Source: Myxococcus llanfairpwllgwyngyllgogerychwyrndrobwllllantysiliogogogochensis
GTDB lineage: Bacteria > Myxococcota > Myxococcia > Myxococcales > Myxococcaceae
Direction of reading: 5' to 3'
Assembly: GCF_006636215.1 (NCBI RefSeq)
Contig: NZ_VIFM01000006.1
Span: 47,117-111,116, forward strand
DNA length: 64,000 bases
In this document: positions 19,664 to 28,694 of the stretch, piece by piece
Position numbering within the stretch: position 1 is the first letter of the stretch
Layout: every line of letters begins with the position of its first letter
Translations under genes and position numbers: made by a program
Notes under the pieces: model-generated
Seen by the model: only the letters and a program-made list of their open reading frames with translations
Database searches by the model: none
What the model was told of the DNA's origin: nothing

Positions 19664-20550
19664 GCATCGACAACGGGGACATGCTGGTTCGGCCCGCGCG
19701 GACGGGCCGCCGGGACTTCCTGCGTGCGGCGGCCGTGCTCTCCGCGGGCGCGGTCCTGTCATCCCCTGGCGTGGGACGCGCGACGAAACCTGTCGACACC
19801 GCGACGCTGCGCGCCCAGCGGCTGGCCTGGGCCGGAGTGCGATTGCGGCTCGGTCAGGACACGCTGTTCCTGGACCCATTGGTCGACTCCACCGTGTGGG
19901 GGGCCGCGCTGAAGGATCCGCTCGTCCCGATGGACGCGGGTGACGGCGGGCGCTACGTGCTGGTGACGCATCGCCATCCCGACCACTTCGACCGGATGGC
20001 CGTCCGTCAGGCGCTGGGCGACACCGGCACGCTGGTGTGCCCCCCGGACATGGCCGCGACCGCCGCCGCGTCGGGCTTCCGCGTGCGGCCCGCTCCGCTC
20101 TACGAGCCGGTCCTGCTCAATGACTTCACCGCCACCGCCGTTCCCGCCGAGGATGGTTACGGAGACACCCAGGTGTCGTGGATCGTCTCCGGTGGAGGCC
20201 GCCGCGTCATCCACTGCGGTGACACGCTGTGGCACGGGTCCTGGTGGCACATCGGACGTCAGTTCGGCCCCTTCGACGCGGCGTTCCTGCCCATCAACGG
20301 GGCGCGCTTCGGCTGGCGCAAGCCCGTCAGTGACGTGCATGGCGTCCTGACCCCGGAGCAGGCGGTCGCCGCGGCTGTCGTGCTGGGAGCAAAGCTCCTC
20401 GTGCCCATCCACTACGGCGTCACGTCCTCCGAGGACTATCAGGAGGTTCCGGGCGCGGAAGCGCTGCTCCTGGCCACGGCGCGCAAGAGGAAGGTGAACG
20501 TGGAGCTGGCGCGTCCGGGAGAGTGGCTGACCTGGCAGGCTCGGGGCTGA
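19660..20550 (+). CDS. Tat-exported MBL-fold metallo-hydrolase (UlaG/YhfI-like)
   Basis: A 296-residue protein with a twin-arginine signal (GRRDFLRAAAVLSAG near residues 16-30). The metallo-beta-lactamase fold includes LVTHRHPDHFDRM, giving the H-x-H-x-DH zinc motif. Downstream come HCGDTLWHG (metal-bridging Asp) and PIHYGV. The closest functional groups are UlaG-like lactonases and NAPE-PLD-like phospholipases. It is translationally coupled (ATGA) to the cupin gene. Folding in the cytoplasm before export fits a metalloenzyme. The substrate is not predictable. Confidence 0.88.
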   Translation: MSIDNGDMLVRPARTGRRDFLRAAAVLSAGAVLSSPGVGRATKPVDTATLRAQRLAWAGVRLRLGQDTLFLDPLVDSTVWGAALKDPLVPMDAGDGGRYVLVTHRHPDHFDRMAVRQALGDTGTLVCPPDMAATAAASGFRVRPAPLYEPVLLNDFTATAVPAEDGYGDTQVSWIVSGGGRRVIHCGDTLWHGSWWHIGRQFGPFDAAFLPINGARFGWRKPVSDVHGVLTPEQAVAAAVVLGAKLLVPIHYGVTSSEDYQEVPGAEALLLATARKRKVNVELARPGEWLTWQARG

Positions 20551-20596
20551 GTCCCCGCGCGCGGAGGCCGGGAGGGGAATGGCGGGGTGTGGCACG

Positions 20597-20630
20597 GAGA
20601 GTGAAGCTTCGCATACAATGTTTCACTCTC
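20597..20630 (+). promoter_or_regulatory. Hairpin/operator-like element around a -10 box upstream of the methyltransferase gene
   Basis: A 9 bp inverted repeat, GAGAGTGAA at 20597-20605 and TTCACTCTC at 20622-20630, encloses TACAAT (20614-20619), which resembles a -10 box. The gene starts 40 bp later. This could be an operator overlapping the promoter, or simply a terminator for the preceding operon. Confidence 0.4.
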
Positions 20631-20658
20631 TCCGCGTCAGCGAAAGGCCCCTCGCACC

Positions 20659-21417
20659 ATGGATTCCTCTTCCTCGCCCAAGAGCCCTCGGCGTGCCGTG
20701 GTGTGGTCGACGATGAAGTCGTACCTGAACGAGGCCGTGTCGTCGGCGCGGACGCGGCTCAACGAGCACGTTCCCCAGTTCGGGGCGCTGGAGCAGAAGT
20801 ACCGGCAGCTCTGGTTCTCGCGCATCTACCAGCACAACTTCTGGCTGGATTCGGAGTCGCGCTCGGGGCCGGGCTCCACGCTGAAGGCGACGGAGTCCAT
20901 CCGCCGCGAGTTGCCGGAGGTGCTCCGCAAGGCCCAGGCAAGGACGATGCTGGACGTGCCCTGCGGCGACTTCAACTGGATGCAGCACGTGGAGCTGGAC
21001 CTGGAGCAGTACATCGGCGCGGACATCGTCCCGGACCTCATCGCGCTCAACCAGCAGCGACATGGAAGCGAGCGCCGCCAGTTCATCGTCCGAGACCTCA
21101 TCCAGGATGACCTGCCGAAGGTGGGACTGGTCATGGTGAGGGACCTGTTCATCCACCTGTCGTATCGGAACATCTTCCGGGCGCTGGCCAACCTCCGGCG
21201 CAGCGGCACCGAGCACCTGCTCGCGACGACCCATGTGGGCTTGAGCCGCAACGAGGACATCGTCACTGGCCTGTGGCGGCCGGTGAACCTGCGGCTGGCG
21301 CCGTTCCATTTTCCGGAGCCCATCCACCTGGTGGAGGACGCTCACAAGGGCCGCCACATGGGGCTGTGGCGGTTCGCGGACCTGGACCTGAGCCAGAGCC
21401 AGAAGACTGGCACCTGA
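20659..21417 (+). CDS. Class I SAM-dependent methyltransferase
   Basis: A 252-residue protein. The SAM-binding motif I is MLDVPCGDFNWMQ (about 95-107), followed by YIGADIVPDLIALNQQRHG as motif II. This sequence type is seen in myxobacterial and cyanobacterial proteins of unknown substrate. The N-terminal 90 residues are mostly helical. Alternative N-terminal sites are not obvious. It is a stand-alone gene and not part of a biosynthetic cluster. Downstream lies a pair of 25 bp repeats. Confidence 0.85.
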   Translation: MDSSSSPKSPRRAVVWSTMKSYLNEAVSSARTRLNEHVPQFGALEQKYRQLWFSRIYQHNFWLDSESRSGPGSTLKATESIRRELPEVLRKAQARTMLDVPCGDFNWMQHVELDLEQYIGADIVPDLIALNQQRHGSERRQFIVRDLIQDDLPKVGLVMVRDLFIHLSYRNIFRALANLRRSGTEHLLATTHVGLSRNEDIVTGLWRPVNLRLAPFHFPEPIHLVEDAHKGRHMGLWRFADLDLSQSQKTGT

Positions 21418-21456
21418 CGCAGGCAGGCCGCCCGCGGCATCCCGGCCGATGACCTC

Positions 21457-21547
21457 CTGTCCGTGCCTCACGGTCGAACAGACCCGTGCGGACGCGGCCC
21501 GCCTGGGTGATGGGCCAGAGGACTGTCCGTGCCTCACGGTCGGACAG
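21457..21547. repeat. Pair of 25-bp hairpin-forming direct repeats
   Basis: Two copies differ at one base: 21457-21481 (CTGTCCGTGCCTCACGGTCG then AACAG) and 21523-21547 (the same except GACAG), with starts 66 bp apart. Each contains an inner hairpin CCGTG-CCT-CACGG and an outer CTGT/ACAG pairing. They lie between the convergent methyltransferase and pseudouridine synthase genes, where a bidirectional terminator is expected. Confidence 0.7.
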
Positions 21548-21616
21548 CCCATTGCGTGGCAACCGGTGCCCGACGCGCACGAGCGGTTCGACCGCTGGAT
21601 GGGGAGTTGCTCGGCG

Positions 21617-22522
21617 TTACCGCGAGGATCCTTGGGCGTGGAGTTCGAGCGGGAGCGGCGCCTGAAGCTGAACCTGCTCGCCCGAGCGTGGATGCTGGAA
21701 GGTGAGCGACTCCGCGTGCAGCAGGTAGCCGCCGTCTCCGGGTAGGCCGGGGTGCTCCGCCAACGGCAGGCCCCCCACGGCGAAGAGCGGGTCTCCCACG
21801 AGCGGGTGGCCGATGAAGGCGAGGTGGATGCGGATCTGCTCGGAGCGTCCCGTGTGGATGTCCACCTCGAAGAGGGTGTGCTCGGTGCGCCGCTCCAGCA
21901 CGCGGGCCGTGCTGTGTGAGGGCTTTCCCCGTGCAGTGGCGCCATGCACCTCGCCCAGCAGCGGGTGGGGCACCAGTCCGATGGGCGCGCGGATGTCGTA
22001 CGTCTCCTGGGTCGCGATTCCCTGGGCGAGTGCGCGGTAGCGCTTGTGTACGCGGCCCTCTCGCCAATCGCTCGCCAGGCGCGCGGCGGCGTCGCGGGTG
22101 CGGGTGAAGAGCACGAGGCCCGACGTCGCGCGTCCCAGCCGGTGCATGGGAACCGCCTCGGGCCATCGCGCCTGGACGAAGGAGAGCAGGGTGTTCTTGA
22201 GGAAGCCCCCCGAGGGCAGGGTCGGCAGTCCGCTCGGCTTCACCACGACGACCAGCTCCGCGTCCTCGTACACGAGTTCGAAGGACCGCGGAGTGTCCGC
22301 CTCTTCCCAGGGTGGGCGGTGCCAGCAGAGTAGCTGCCCCGGCCTCAGTGACTCCGAGCCGTCGGCGATGACGTCATCGAGTCGCACCTCGCCCCGCGCG
22401 AAGCGCGCCCGCCACTCCTCCTCCGAGGAGTGACGATACTTGTCCGTCAGGTGGGCGAGCGCGCTGCTGCCCGGTCGGCTCCCGAGCTTCTCGCGGTACA
22501 CATAGCCATCGTTGAGCAGCAC
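21617..22522 (-). CDS. RluA-type pseudouridine synthase-like protein
   Basis: A 301-residue protein of the RluA/TruC fold: an N-terminal S4-like segment (about 1-65), [11 protein letters not shown] (95-106), then the catalytic-loop segment [13 protein letters not shown] at 127-139 and later [22 protein letters not shown] motifs. In canonical enzymes the loop reads HRLD with the catalytic Asp; here residue 130 is Gly, confirmed at the codon level (GGA). Either this subgroup places its Asp elsewhere or the protein binds RNA without the usual activity. It is a leftward single gene. Confidence 0.85.
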   Translation of the reverse strand: MLLNDGYVYREKLGSRPGSSALAHLTDKYRHSSEEEWRARFARGEVRLDDVIADGSESLRPGQLLCWHRPPWEEADTPRSFELVYEDAELVVVVKPSGLPTLPSGGFLKNTLLSFVQARWPEAVPMHRLGRATSGLVLFTRTRDAAARLASDWREGRVHKRYRALAQGIATQETYDIRAPIGLVPHPLLGEVHGATARGKPSHSTARVLERRTEHTLFEVDIHTGRSEQIRIHLAFIGHPLVGDPLFAVGGLPLAEHPGLPGDGGYLLHAESLTFQHPRSGEQVQLQAPLPLELHAQGSSR

Positions 22523-22700
22523 TCGCGCACCCTACACCGCGCGCCCTCGTGGTGGGAGACACTCCGCTTCCTGTCGCCGTACTCGGTGTCTCGCTCACCG
22601 CCCACCGAGGGGTGACACATGGCTCCCCTGGGACATGGAGCTGGCGCTCCCTGAAGGCTGTCCTTGCGAGACTGTTGCATCCAGGGTTCAGTAGACAGCC

Positions 22701-23912
22701 ATGGCCTTCGTCCCCTGGCTGCCCTTGCTCGTCGCCCTGCATTCCGTACCCGCCGCCCCAGCGAAACCGGCGCCTGCACCTGTCTCCTTCGCGAGCTGGT
22801 TCGACGCGCGCGTAAAGGAGGAGGCGCCGAATATCACTGAGCGGTACCAGGTGGACCTCGACGGTGATGGTCGCGAGGACGAGGTGGTCTGCTTTCCCAT
22901 GGCGTCAGTCGACCGTCCGAAAACCTGGGACGGACCTCCCGTCACGCTGGTGGGACTGGCCAGTGGCGAGCGCTTCGCGATGAGCGGAGGCGCGGGAGTG
23001 GACGAGCCTCTGGGCTGTCCGTCGCCCACCTCGACCGCCTCCGGCTCGGGCTTGCCGACCCTGCTCCTGCAACGTGCCGGCGCGGGGACCTCGTCATCGG
23101 TGACGCTGCGCTTCGACCGGAAGGGCCCGATGCTCGTGGCGAGCAACGTGAATCCACGCTTCAGCTTGAGGCGCATGGATTTGCTGGCCCAGAGCGCCGC
23201 CACGTTCCACTACACACCACCGGACCCCGAGGACCCGGACTCCGAAGGGAATGAGTCCAAGTGGGAGGGTTCGGCTCGGGTGGTGTCGGACCTGGAGTCC
23301 ACGGTGCTTCCTTCTCCGGGACAGGTCACCTGGGGGCAGAAGAACTGGAAGGGGCCCGAGGATGCGGACCTGACGGTGAGCCTGCGTCGTCGGGGCGACC
23401 TGATGGTGGTCAGTGTCCGGCTGAGGGATGACAAGACAGTGGTCGCCGCGGATGCGAGTCCCAAGGCCATCCTCGCCGCGGACCACCTCGAGCTGCGATG
23501 GATGGAGTGGGGCACCACCAGGTTCATGAGGGACCAGCAGGTGGAACTCGGGGTCGCGCGCAACAAACAGGGGGCGCCCGTGGCCACGTGGTTCAAGCCT
23601 CCCAAGAAGAAGGACACGCCACCGCCGACGATTCGGTGGACCTCCCCGGAGGCCGTGGAGGTGGAGGTGCCCCTGGCCTGGTTCATGCCGACGCCCGCGA
23701 AGCTCGATTATTACGACCCGACAAGGGCCACGGCCCAGTTCACGGTGTTCTTCTCCGATGGCGACGGGCGCGGACAGGAGACGCTGGTGAACGCCGACCC
23801 GGGCATGCTCTTCGTCGCCGACCCGGGACGGCCCTTTCCCTCGCTGGCGCAGGTCGTCCAGCCGTGGGTGCGGGTGGAAGACGGCGCCACGCTGCGCAGC
23901 CTCCTCTGGTAG
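22701..23912 (+). CDS. Secreted protein of unknown function with an FG-GAP/Ca-loop-like motif
   Basis: A 403-residue exported protein. The signal peptide is MAFVPWLPLLVALHSVPAA, with cleavage near APA. A DLDGDGREDEVV motif at about 51-62 matches the calcium loop found in FG-GAP/VCBS-type proteins, but I see only one. The rest is predicted beta-rich with no catalytic motif that I recognise. It stands alone, divergent from the RluA gene and 115 bp before the peroxiredoxin gene. Confidence 0.75.
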   Translation: MAFVPWLPLLVALHSVPAAPAKPAPAPVSFASWFDARVKEEAPNITERYQVDLDGDGREDEVVCFPMASVDRPKTWDGPPVTLVGLASGERFAMSGGAGVDEPLGCPSPTSTASGSGLPTLLLQRAGAGTSSSVTLRFDRKGPMLVASNVNPRFSLRRMDLLAQSAATFHYTPPDPEDPDSEGNESKWEGSARVVSDLESTVLPSPGQVTWGQKNWKGPEDADLTVSLRRRGDLMVVSVRLRDDKTVVAADASPKAILAADHLELRWMEWGTTRFMRDQQVELGVARNKQGAPVATWFKPPKKKDTPPPTIRWTSPEAVEVEVPLAWFMPTPAKLDYYDPTRATAQFTVFFSDGDGRGQETLVNADPGMLFVADPGRPFPSLAQVVQPWVRVEDGATLRSLLW

Positions 23913-24027
23913 TCGTTGGAACGGTCAGCGTGGCAGTGGCGCGAGAGCAGCCACGCTGACGGTGGAGTGCCGAGCCCCTCGGTGCAGCCAGCGGCCCCAC
24001 GGCCCAGCTTTGCGCGAGGAGGATTCC

Positions 24028-24591
24028 ATGGCCTTTTCCGCCAGACAGTCGACCGCGCCCTTGCCTCTCGGCACTCTCGCGCCGCCCATCCGTGCTCCGG
24101 TGACTCCGGACCAGAAGGTCTCGCTCGAGGAGTTCCGAGGAGCCCCGCTGGTGCTGGTGTTCTACCCAGCCGACTGGAGCCCGGTGTGCAGCGATGAGCT
24201 GGCACTCTTCAACGAGCTGATGCCCGAGTTCGAGCGCCTCGGCGCGAAGGTGGTCGCCATCTCGTGCGACGGCGTGTGGTGCCACCTGGCCTTCGCCCGC
24301 GCGCGCAACCTCCACATGGTGCTGGCCTCCGACTTCCACCCGAAGGGAGAGATTTCGCGCGCCTACCATGCCTACCGGGAAGAGGACGGTATCTCCGAAC
24401 GCGCGCTCTTCGTCATCGACGCCGAGGGCAAGATTTTCTGGAGCTATGTCTCGCCCGTGGCGGTCAACCCTGGTGCCGATGGAGTCCTGGACGCGCTGGA
24501 GCGCCTCGCGGAGCAGGGCACCGCCGAAGACGATGGAGGTCCGTCCCTGAGTCAGCGCGAGGAGAGCACCGAGCAGGAGGCACGGCCATGA
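24028..24591 (+). CDS. Peroxiredoxin (AhpC/TSA-type redoxin)
   Basis: A 187-residue thiol peroxidase. The active-site segment YPADWSPVCSDEL carries the peroxidatic Cys54 in a Pro-x3-Ser-x2-Cys version of the family motif. A further Cys pair occurs in SCDGVWCHL, and a C-terminal acidic tail follows. The ATG at 24028 follows GAGGAGGA; an upstream in-frame ATG has no ribosome-binding site. It overlaps the downstream thioredoxin-fold gene by ATGA, so the two proteins probably act together, the second perhaps supplying reducing equivalents (inference). Confidence 0.92.
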   Translation: MAFSARQSTAPLPLGTLAPPIRAPVTPDQKVSLEEFRGAPLVLVFYPADWSPVCSDELALFNELMPEFERLGAKVVAISCDGVWCHLAFARARNLHMVLASDFHPKGEISRAYHAYREEDGISERALFVIDAEGKIFWSYVSPVAVNPGADGVLDALERLAEQGTAEDDGGPSLSQREESTEQEARP

Positions 24592-25130
24592 GCAGACTGC
24601 GCACTCCCGTGGGTTCCCATGACCACATCCTCGGACCTGTCGACGCTCCCGTCATCCTGGTGGAGTACGGCGACTTCCAGTGCCCCTTCTGCGGACAGGC
24701 CTACGAGGAAGTGAACAAGGTGCTGGCCTCGATGGGCGACCAGCTGCGCTACGTCTTCCGCCACTTCCCCCTCACCCAGGCGCACCCCTACGCGCTCCAG
24801 GCCGCCGAAGCCGCGGAGGCCGCCGATGGCCAGGGCAAGTTCTGGGAGATGCACGGCATGCTCTACGAGAACCAGCAGGCGCTCGACCCCGAGTCACTGC
24901 TGGCCTACGCCCAGAAGCTGGGATTGGACATGGAGCGCTTCACCCGCGAAGTCTCCGAGCACCGCTACCTGGAGCGCATCCGTCGCGACTTCATGGGCGG
25001 GGTTCGCAGCGGAGTCAGCGGCACCCCGGGCTTCTTCATCAACGGCGCGCGCTACCAAGGTGACTTCAGCGCCTCCTCGCTCATCACCGTCCTTCAAGGT
25101 GGAGGTATCGAGTCGCCCAGCTACTTCTGA
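24588..25130 (+). CDS. DsbA-family thioredoxin-fold protein
   Basis: A 180-residue protein with the redox motif CPFC at residues 32-35 after EYGDFQ, a helical insertion, and the cis-Pro segment SGTPGFFINGARYQG, as in DsbA/DsbC-like thiol oxidoreductases. There is no signal peptide, so it is cytoplasmic. It is translationally coupled (ATGA) to the peroxiredoxin gene. A role as a dedicated reductant or in oxidative-stress defence is likely. Confidence 0.92.
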   Translation: MSRLRTPVGSHDHILGPVDAPVILVEYGDFQCPFCGQAYEEVNKVLASMGDQLRYVFRHFPLTQAHPYALQAAEAAEAADGQGKFWEMHGMLYENQQALDPESLLAYAQKLGLDMERFTREVSEHRYLERIRRDFMGGVRSGVSGTPGFFINGARYQGDFSASSLITVLQGGGIESPSYF

Positions 25131-25279
25131 GCCCTCGCGTCGGCCATGACTGAATGATGACCGTCTGATGGAGGCGAACACACCCTCGTGGGCGAGTGGC
25201 TGCGTACCGTGGCGGTTGGGTGCTCCCACCCAGGGGCCTTCGTGGCCCCACGCGCGAGGAGGCGCGTCCCGGATCCGCC

Positions 25280-25960
25280 ATGCAATTCACCCTCTCGGGG
25301 CTGTGGGGCCACATGGGCCTCTTCGCGCAGGGCATCGTCATCGCGATGGGCATCATGTCGGTGCTGTCATTGGTCATCCTCGCCGAGCGCTCGCTGGTCT
25401 TCCGTGCGTCCCGTCGACACTCCCGCAGGTTCGCCTCGGAGATGGCCACGTTGCTCTCTCAAGGGGACTTCGAGACCGCGTCCCACGCGAAGCTGGGCGC
25501 GGACGTGGGCTACCTCGGCCGGACCATCCGCGCGGGGCTGACCGCGTACCGCATCTCCTCCGATGACAGTCGTGACGAGGTGATGGAGTCGGTGGCGCGC
25601 AGCCTGGAGCGCCAGGCTCAGCGCGAGGTGCAGAGCCTCAAGCGCGGCCTGGGCCATCTGGCCACCGTGGCCTCCACCGCCCCCTTCGTGGGCCTGCTCG
25701 GCACCACCATGGGCATCGTCACCGCGTTCGAGCAGATGGGCGAGGCAGGGGCGGGCGGCATTGGCACCATCTCGACAGGCATCTCCGAGGCGCTGGTCAC
25801 CACCGCCTTCGGGCTGCTCGTCGCCATCCCCGCGGTGATGGGCTACAACTCCTTGCAGGGCTGGGTGGATGCCCGTGCGGTGGACCTCGCCGAGGCCAGC
25901 AACGAGTTCCTCGACGCCGCGGCGCGGGCCCTCAAGCGCGCGCGCTCCGCCGTGGTGTGA
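25280..25960 (+). CDS. MotA/TolQ/ExbB-family proton channel protein
   Basis: A 226-residue protein. An N-terminal transmembrane helix (GIVIAMGIMSVLSLVILAE) is followed by a charged loop and two helices (APFVGLLGTTMGIVTAFEQM and LVTTAFGLLVAIPAVM), the standard ExbB/TolQ topology with the conserved GLLGTxxG signature. Such channels energise outer-membrane transport or envelope constriction together with an ExbD/TolR partner. No ExbD/TolR gene is adjacent; the next gene is convergent and 9 bp away, so the partner must be elsewhere. The ATG at 25280 is chosen to start at the first membrane helix. Confidence 0.9.
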   Translation: MQFTLSGLWGHMGLFAQGIVIAMGIMSVLSLVILAERSLVFRASRRHSRRFASEMATLLSQGDFETASHAKLGADVGYLGRTIRAGLTAYRISSDDSRDEVMESVARSLERQAQREVQSLKRGLGHLATVASTAPFVGLLGTTMGIVTAFEQMGEAGAGGIGTISTGISEALVTTAFGLLVAIPAVMGYNSLQGWVDARAVDLAEASNEFLDAAARALKRARSAVV

Positions 25961-25969
25961 TTCCCTCAC

Positions 25970-27010
25970 CTACTCGGCGATGAGCAGCACCTCGCGGCTC
26001 GTCTGGTTCGTGGAGAGCGCGTACTGGTAGTCCCGCGCTCTCATTGTGACTTTGCGCTTGTGACGCTGGAGCATCCGCTTCAACTCCTCCACCGAGGGGA
26101 CTCCATCCGAGCGATAGGACACGACGAGGATGCTGTCCCGCCACCGCTCGAACACCGCCTCGAAGGCCGACGCGATTCGCGCCGGGCTGGCCCACGGCGT
26201 CTCCACCCGCCGGTAGGGTTTGTGTTTGTAGCGGGCATCGAACCGCTCCGGCCAATTGCTGTACTCCGTCAATCCCTCCATGAAGTGATAGAAGCCCAGG
26301 TAGTCGACGCCAACACCCTTGGCCGAGATGTATGGCGGGTCGAGGTACGCCAGGTCTGCTTGGCCTTCGAGCCGCACCGCGTCCCCACACGTCGCGACGT
26401 TCGCCCGGCCGTTGTCGAAGATGGCGTCACTCGCGGCGGAGGCGGCCTTGGCGATGTGGTCCGCGAAGGGCCTGTCCCACGTCGCCTTGTTCCCGAAGGA
26501 GCGCTCGACGCTCGCCTCTCGCATGTAGAGGTTGGCGCGGTGGAACAGGTTGTAGGGGCGCTTGGCGATGCAGGCCTGGAACACCGCGTGGTACGCGAGG
26601 GCTTGTTTGTAATCACCCGGCAGCTCGGCCAGGTTCTGCGCCAGGACGTCGAGGAGCTGGTTCTCGTCGTCCGGGTAGTAGATTCCACCGAAGGTCCGCG
26701 CGATGAAGTCTCCATAGGTCCGCTGCCGCCGGGCGAGCAGTGCTGACACGTCGTCGCGCTCGAAGCGCGTCGAGGGGTTCTCGATGAGCGCCTTGCCGAT
26801 GAGGTGGTTGGAGCGAAGGCAGTCGTTGTAGTGGACCTGCTTGCCTTGCACCTTGAAGAGATAGGACACCGAGCCCGTGCCGCCGAAGAGGTCGACGACG
26901 GAGTCGAACTCCAGGGACTGGAGCTGCTCCCAGAGCCACCCGAGGACCTTGAGCTTGCTGCCCTGATACCGGGTCGCGGGGAAGCGCTCGATGGAGGGCG
27001 GGGGGCTCAC
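25970..27010 (-). CDS. DNA adenine methylase (D12 class, Dam-like)
   Basis: A 346-residue N6-adenine methyltransferase. The SAM-binding motif is in RYQGSKLKVLGWLWEQL near the N-terminus with SVVDLFGGTGSVSY after it, and the catalytic DPPY is in LAYLDPPYISAKG. The motif order is that of the alpha (D12) group. No restriction endonuclease gene is adjacent, so it looks like a solitary methylase that could mark DNA for regulation or protect it against restriction. It ends 10 bp from the ExbB gene, convergent. The recognition site is unknown. Confidence 0.92.
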   Translation of the reverse strand: MSPPPSIERFPATRYQGSKLKVLGWLWEQLQSLEFDSVVDLFGGTGSVSYLFKVQGKQVHYNDCLRSNHLIGKALIENPSTRFERDDVSALLARRQRTYGDFIARTFGGIYYPDDENQLLDVLAQNLAELPGDYKQALAYHAVFQACIAKRPYNLFHRANLYMREASVERSFGNKATWDRPFADHIAKAASAASDAIFDNGRANVATCGDAVRLEGQADLAYLDPPYISAKGVGVDYLGFYHFMEGLTEYSNWPERFDARYKHKPYRRVETPWASPARIASAFEAVFERWRDSILVVSYRSDGVPSVEELKRMLQRHKRKVTMRARDYQYALSTNQTSREVLLIAE

Positions 27011-27068
27011 GGGCTGCTCACGTAGACGAGGCCCTCGGCGCCGGTCAACCTCCGCGACGCCCAGGGGC

Positions 27069-28694
27069 CTACGGCGTCGGAGGCCGCGCGGGGGGCACGG
27101 TGTCTTGTGGAGGAGCCACGGTGTTCACGGGCGCGGAGGTCCCCGTCGGAGTCACGAGGTTCGCGGGGCCCGGGGACTCTCCTGGCACCTCGGGCTCGGG
27201 TGGCTCGTGTCCGCGCAGGGCGATGGCGGGCAGTGAGGCGGTCAGCACACCCACGTCGAGGAAGCCGTGGAACCCCTCGTCGGCCAGCTCCGGGAGCATG
27301 CGGATTGCCGCGGGCGTCTCCGGGCGAATCGCGACCTGGGGACCCGGGGTGATGCCCATGATGTTGCAGTCCATCTCCCCGTTCAGCTCCAGGTCACATC
27401 CCCACCGTCGGCCCTGCGCGTAGCCCACCTCCAGCACCTTCAAATCCCGGGTGCTCTGAAGCAGGTGCTTCGACATGGGGACGAAGTCGTCGCTCCAGTC
27501 CGCGTCCCCCAGCCGTGTGTGGGCATTGCCCGCGAGCACCAGGAACACGTCCTGGGGGCGCGCGCTGCGCGGGTTCAGCACCTTCCGGGCCATGTATGCA
27601 TCGCGTGCCTTCCCATGGTTCATGTCCGTGTCCATGGCCACGACGAAGACGGAGCGCCCGGCGGCACGCAGCGCCCGGACCCGGTCGATGAGGTCCATCA
27701 CCGCGCGGCTTCCCCGGCCGTCCTGTTGCAGCTTGCGCCAGAAGTTCCCGCGCAGCAGCGCATCCTGGTCCGCGGGGCGTCCCGGGCTCGCCAGATAGGT
27801 ATTGATGCGCTCCTGCTCCTTCTCCGGGATGGCGAGGGCCACGGTGACGCCGAGCCCCGTCTGGACGGCCTCGCACGCCAGGTCGCCCACGGTGGCGGGA
27901 ATCTCGCGGGTGCCGAGCTGCTCGCCGATGAGCACCGTCAGCCCGGGCCGCAGCAGCGACTGGAAGCCGGCGACTTCCCGTGCGCAGGGCTCCTGCACCT
28001 CGTCCTTCCAGCGCGTGAGATAGAAGGACGGGTCCCTGGCGAACGAGTCATCGCGTGCGAGGCGGAGCGAGCCGGTGAGCGTCTCCAGCGAGGGGCGCGA
28101 CTCCAACCGCAAGGTGAGGGTCTGCTCCAGCTCCAAATCCCGGGTGCCCTGCACGGCTCCGTTCAGTTCGACCCAGGGCGCCACATCGCGCTCCCGCTGG
28201 GCGAGCTCCACGGGAGCGCCTCGCCTCACGAAGCTCTGCTCGAACCGCTCCATCAGCATGAACCGCGAGTTCAGCTCCCCTGACGCCTCGGGCTTGATTT
28301 CAACGTCGTTGCTGAAGGCCACGCGTTTCATGCGGAAGATGCGGATGACGGACTCGCGCTCGGAGATCAGCTCGCCGGCCACCAGGTAACGCGTGGAGTC
28401 ACCGTCGCTCTGCCAGCCCCAGGACTGCGCGCTGAGCTGCGCGGTCCGCCACTCGGTCAGCAGATATCTCGGGTCCTCGAGGGGCTTGAGGACCCAGCCC
28501 TTCTCCGTCATGAGCTTCGTGGCCTCGGCCAGGGCCTTGTCCACGGGTATCATGAAGATGTGCTCGTAACGGGGCTGCTCGGGTTCGGGCGCGACGGGGG
28601 GCGTGGCCTCCGCCACGGCTGGCGCCTGCGTGGGACGCGCGGTCGTCGCACATCCCGCGAGGAGCAACACGAGACCGGCCAGGGCTCGACGCAT
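27069..28694 (-). CDS. Lipoprotein with EreA/ChaN/TraB-like domain
   Basis: A 541-residue lipoprotein (MRRALAGLVLLLAGCATTA, lipobox Cys at 15). Residues 35-250 are a beta-rich N-terminal region of unknown type. A middle domain has VLIGEQLGTREIP, matching the GE-x-x-G-T-x-E pattern of the erythromycin esterase/ChaN/Tiki group. Further on, FLVLAGNAHTRLGD gives another putative active-site His. The C-terminus is Pro/Thr-rich. Members of this superfamily include haem-binding proteins and hydrolases, so I do not assign a reaction. The start at 28694 coincides with the lipoprotein signal. Confidence 0.75.
   Translation of the reverse strand: MRRALAGLVLLLAGCATTARPTQAPAVAEATPPVAPEPEQPRYEHIFMIPVDKALAEATKLMTEKGWVLKPLEDPRYLLTEWRTAQLSAQSWGWQSDGDSTRYLVAGELISERESVIRIFRMKRVAFSNDVEIKPEASGELNSRFMLMERFEQSFVRRGAPVELAQRERDVAPWVELNGAVQGTRDLELEQTLTLRLESRPSLETLTGSLRLARDDSFARDPSFYLTRWKDEVQEPCAREVAGFQSLLRPGLTVLIGEQLGTREIPATVGDLACEAVQTGLGVTVALAIPEKEQERINTYLASPGRPADQDALLRGNFWRKLQQDGRGSRAVMDLIDRVRALRAAGRSVFVVAMDTDMNHGKARDAYMARKVLNPRSARPQDVFLVLAGNAHTRLGDADWSDDFVPMSKHLLQSTRDLKVLEVGYAQGRRWGCDLELNGEMDCNIMGITPGPQVAIRPETPAAIRMLPELADEGFHGFLDVGVLTASLPAIALRGHEPPEPEVPGESPGPANLVTPTGTSAPVNTVAPPQDTVPPARPPTP

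Noticed and set aside
21449..21745. A 98-codon plus-strand frame encoding two CPCLTV copies.
   Set aside because: It overlaps the end of the RluA-type gene on the other strand; the repeated words arise from the two hairpin repeats.
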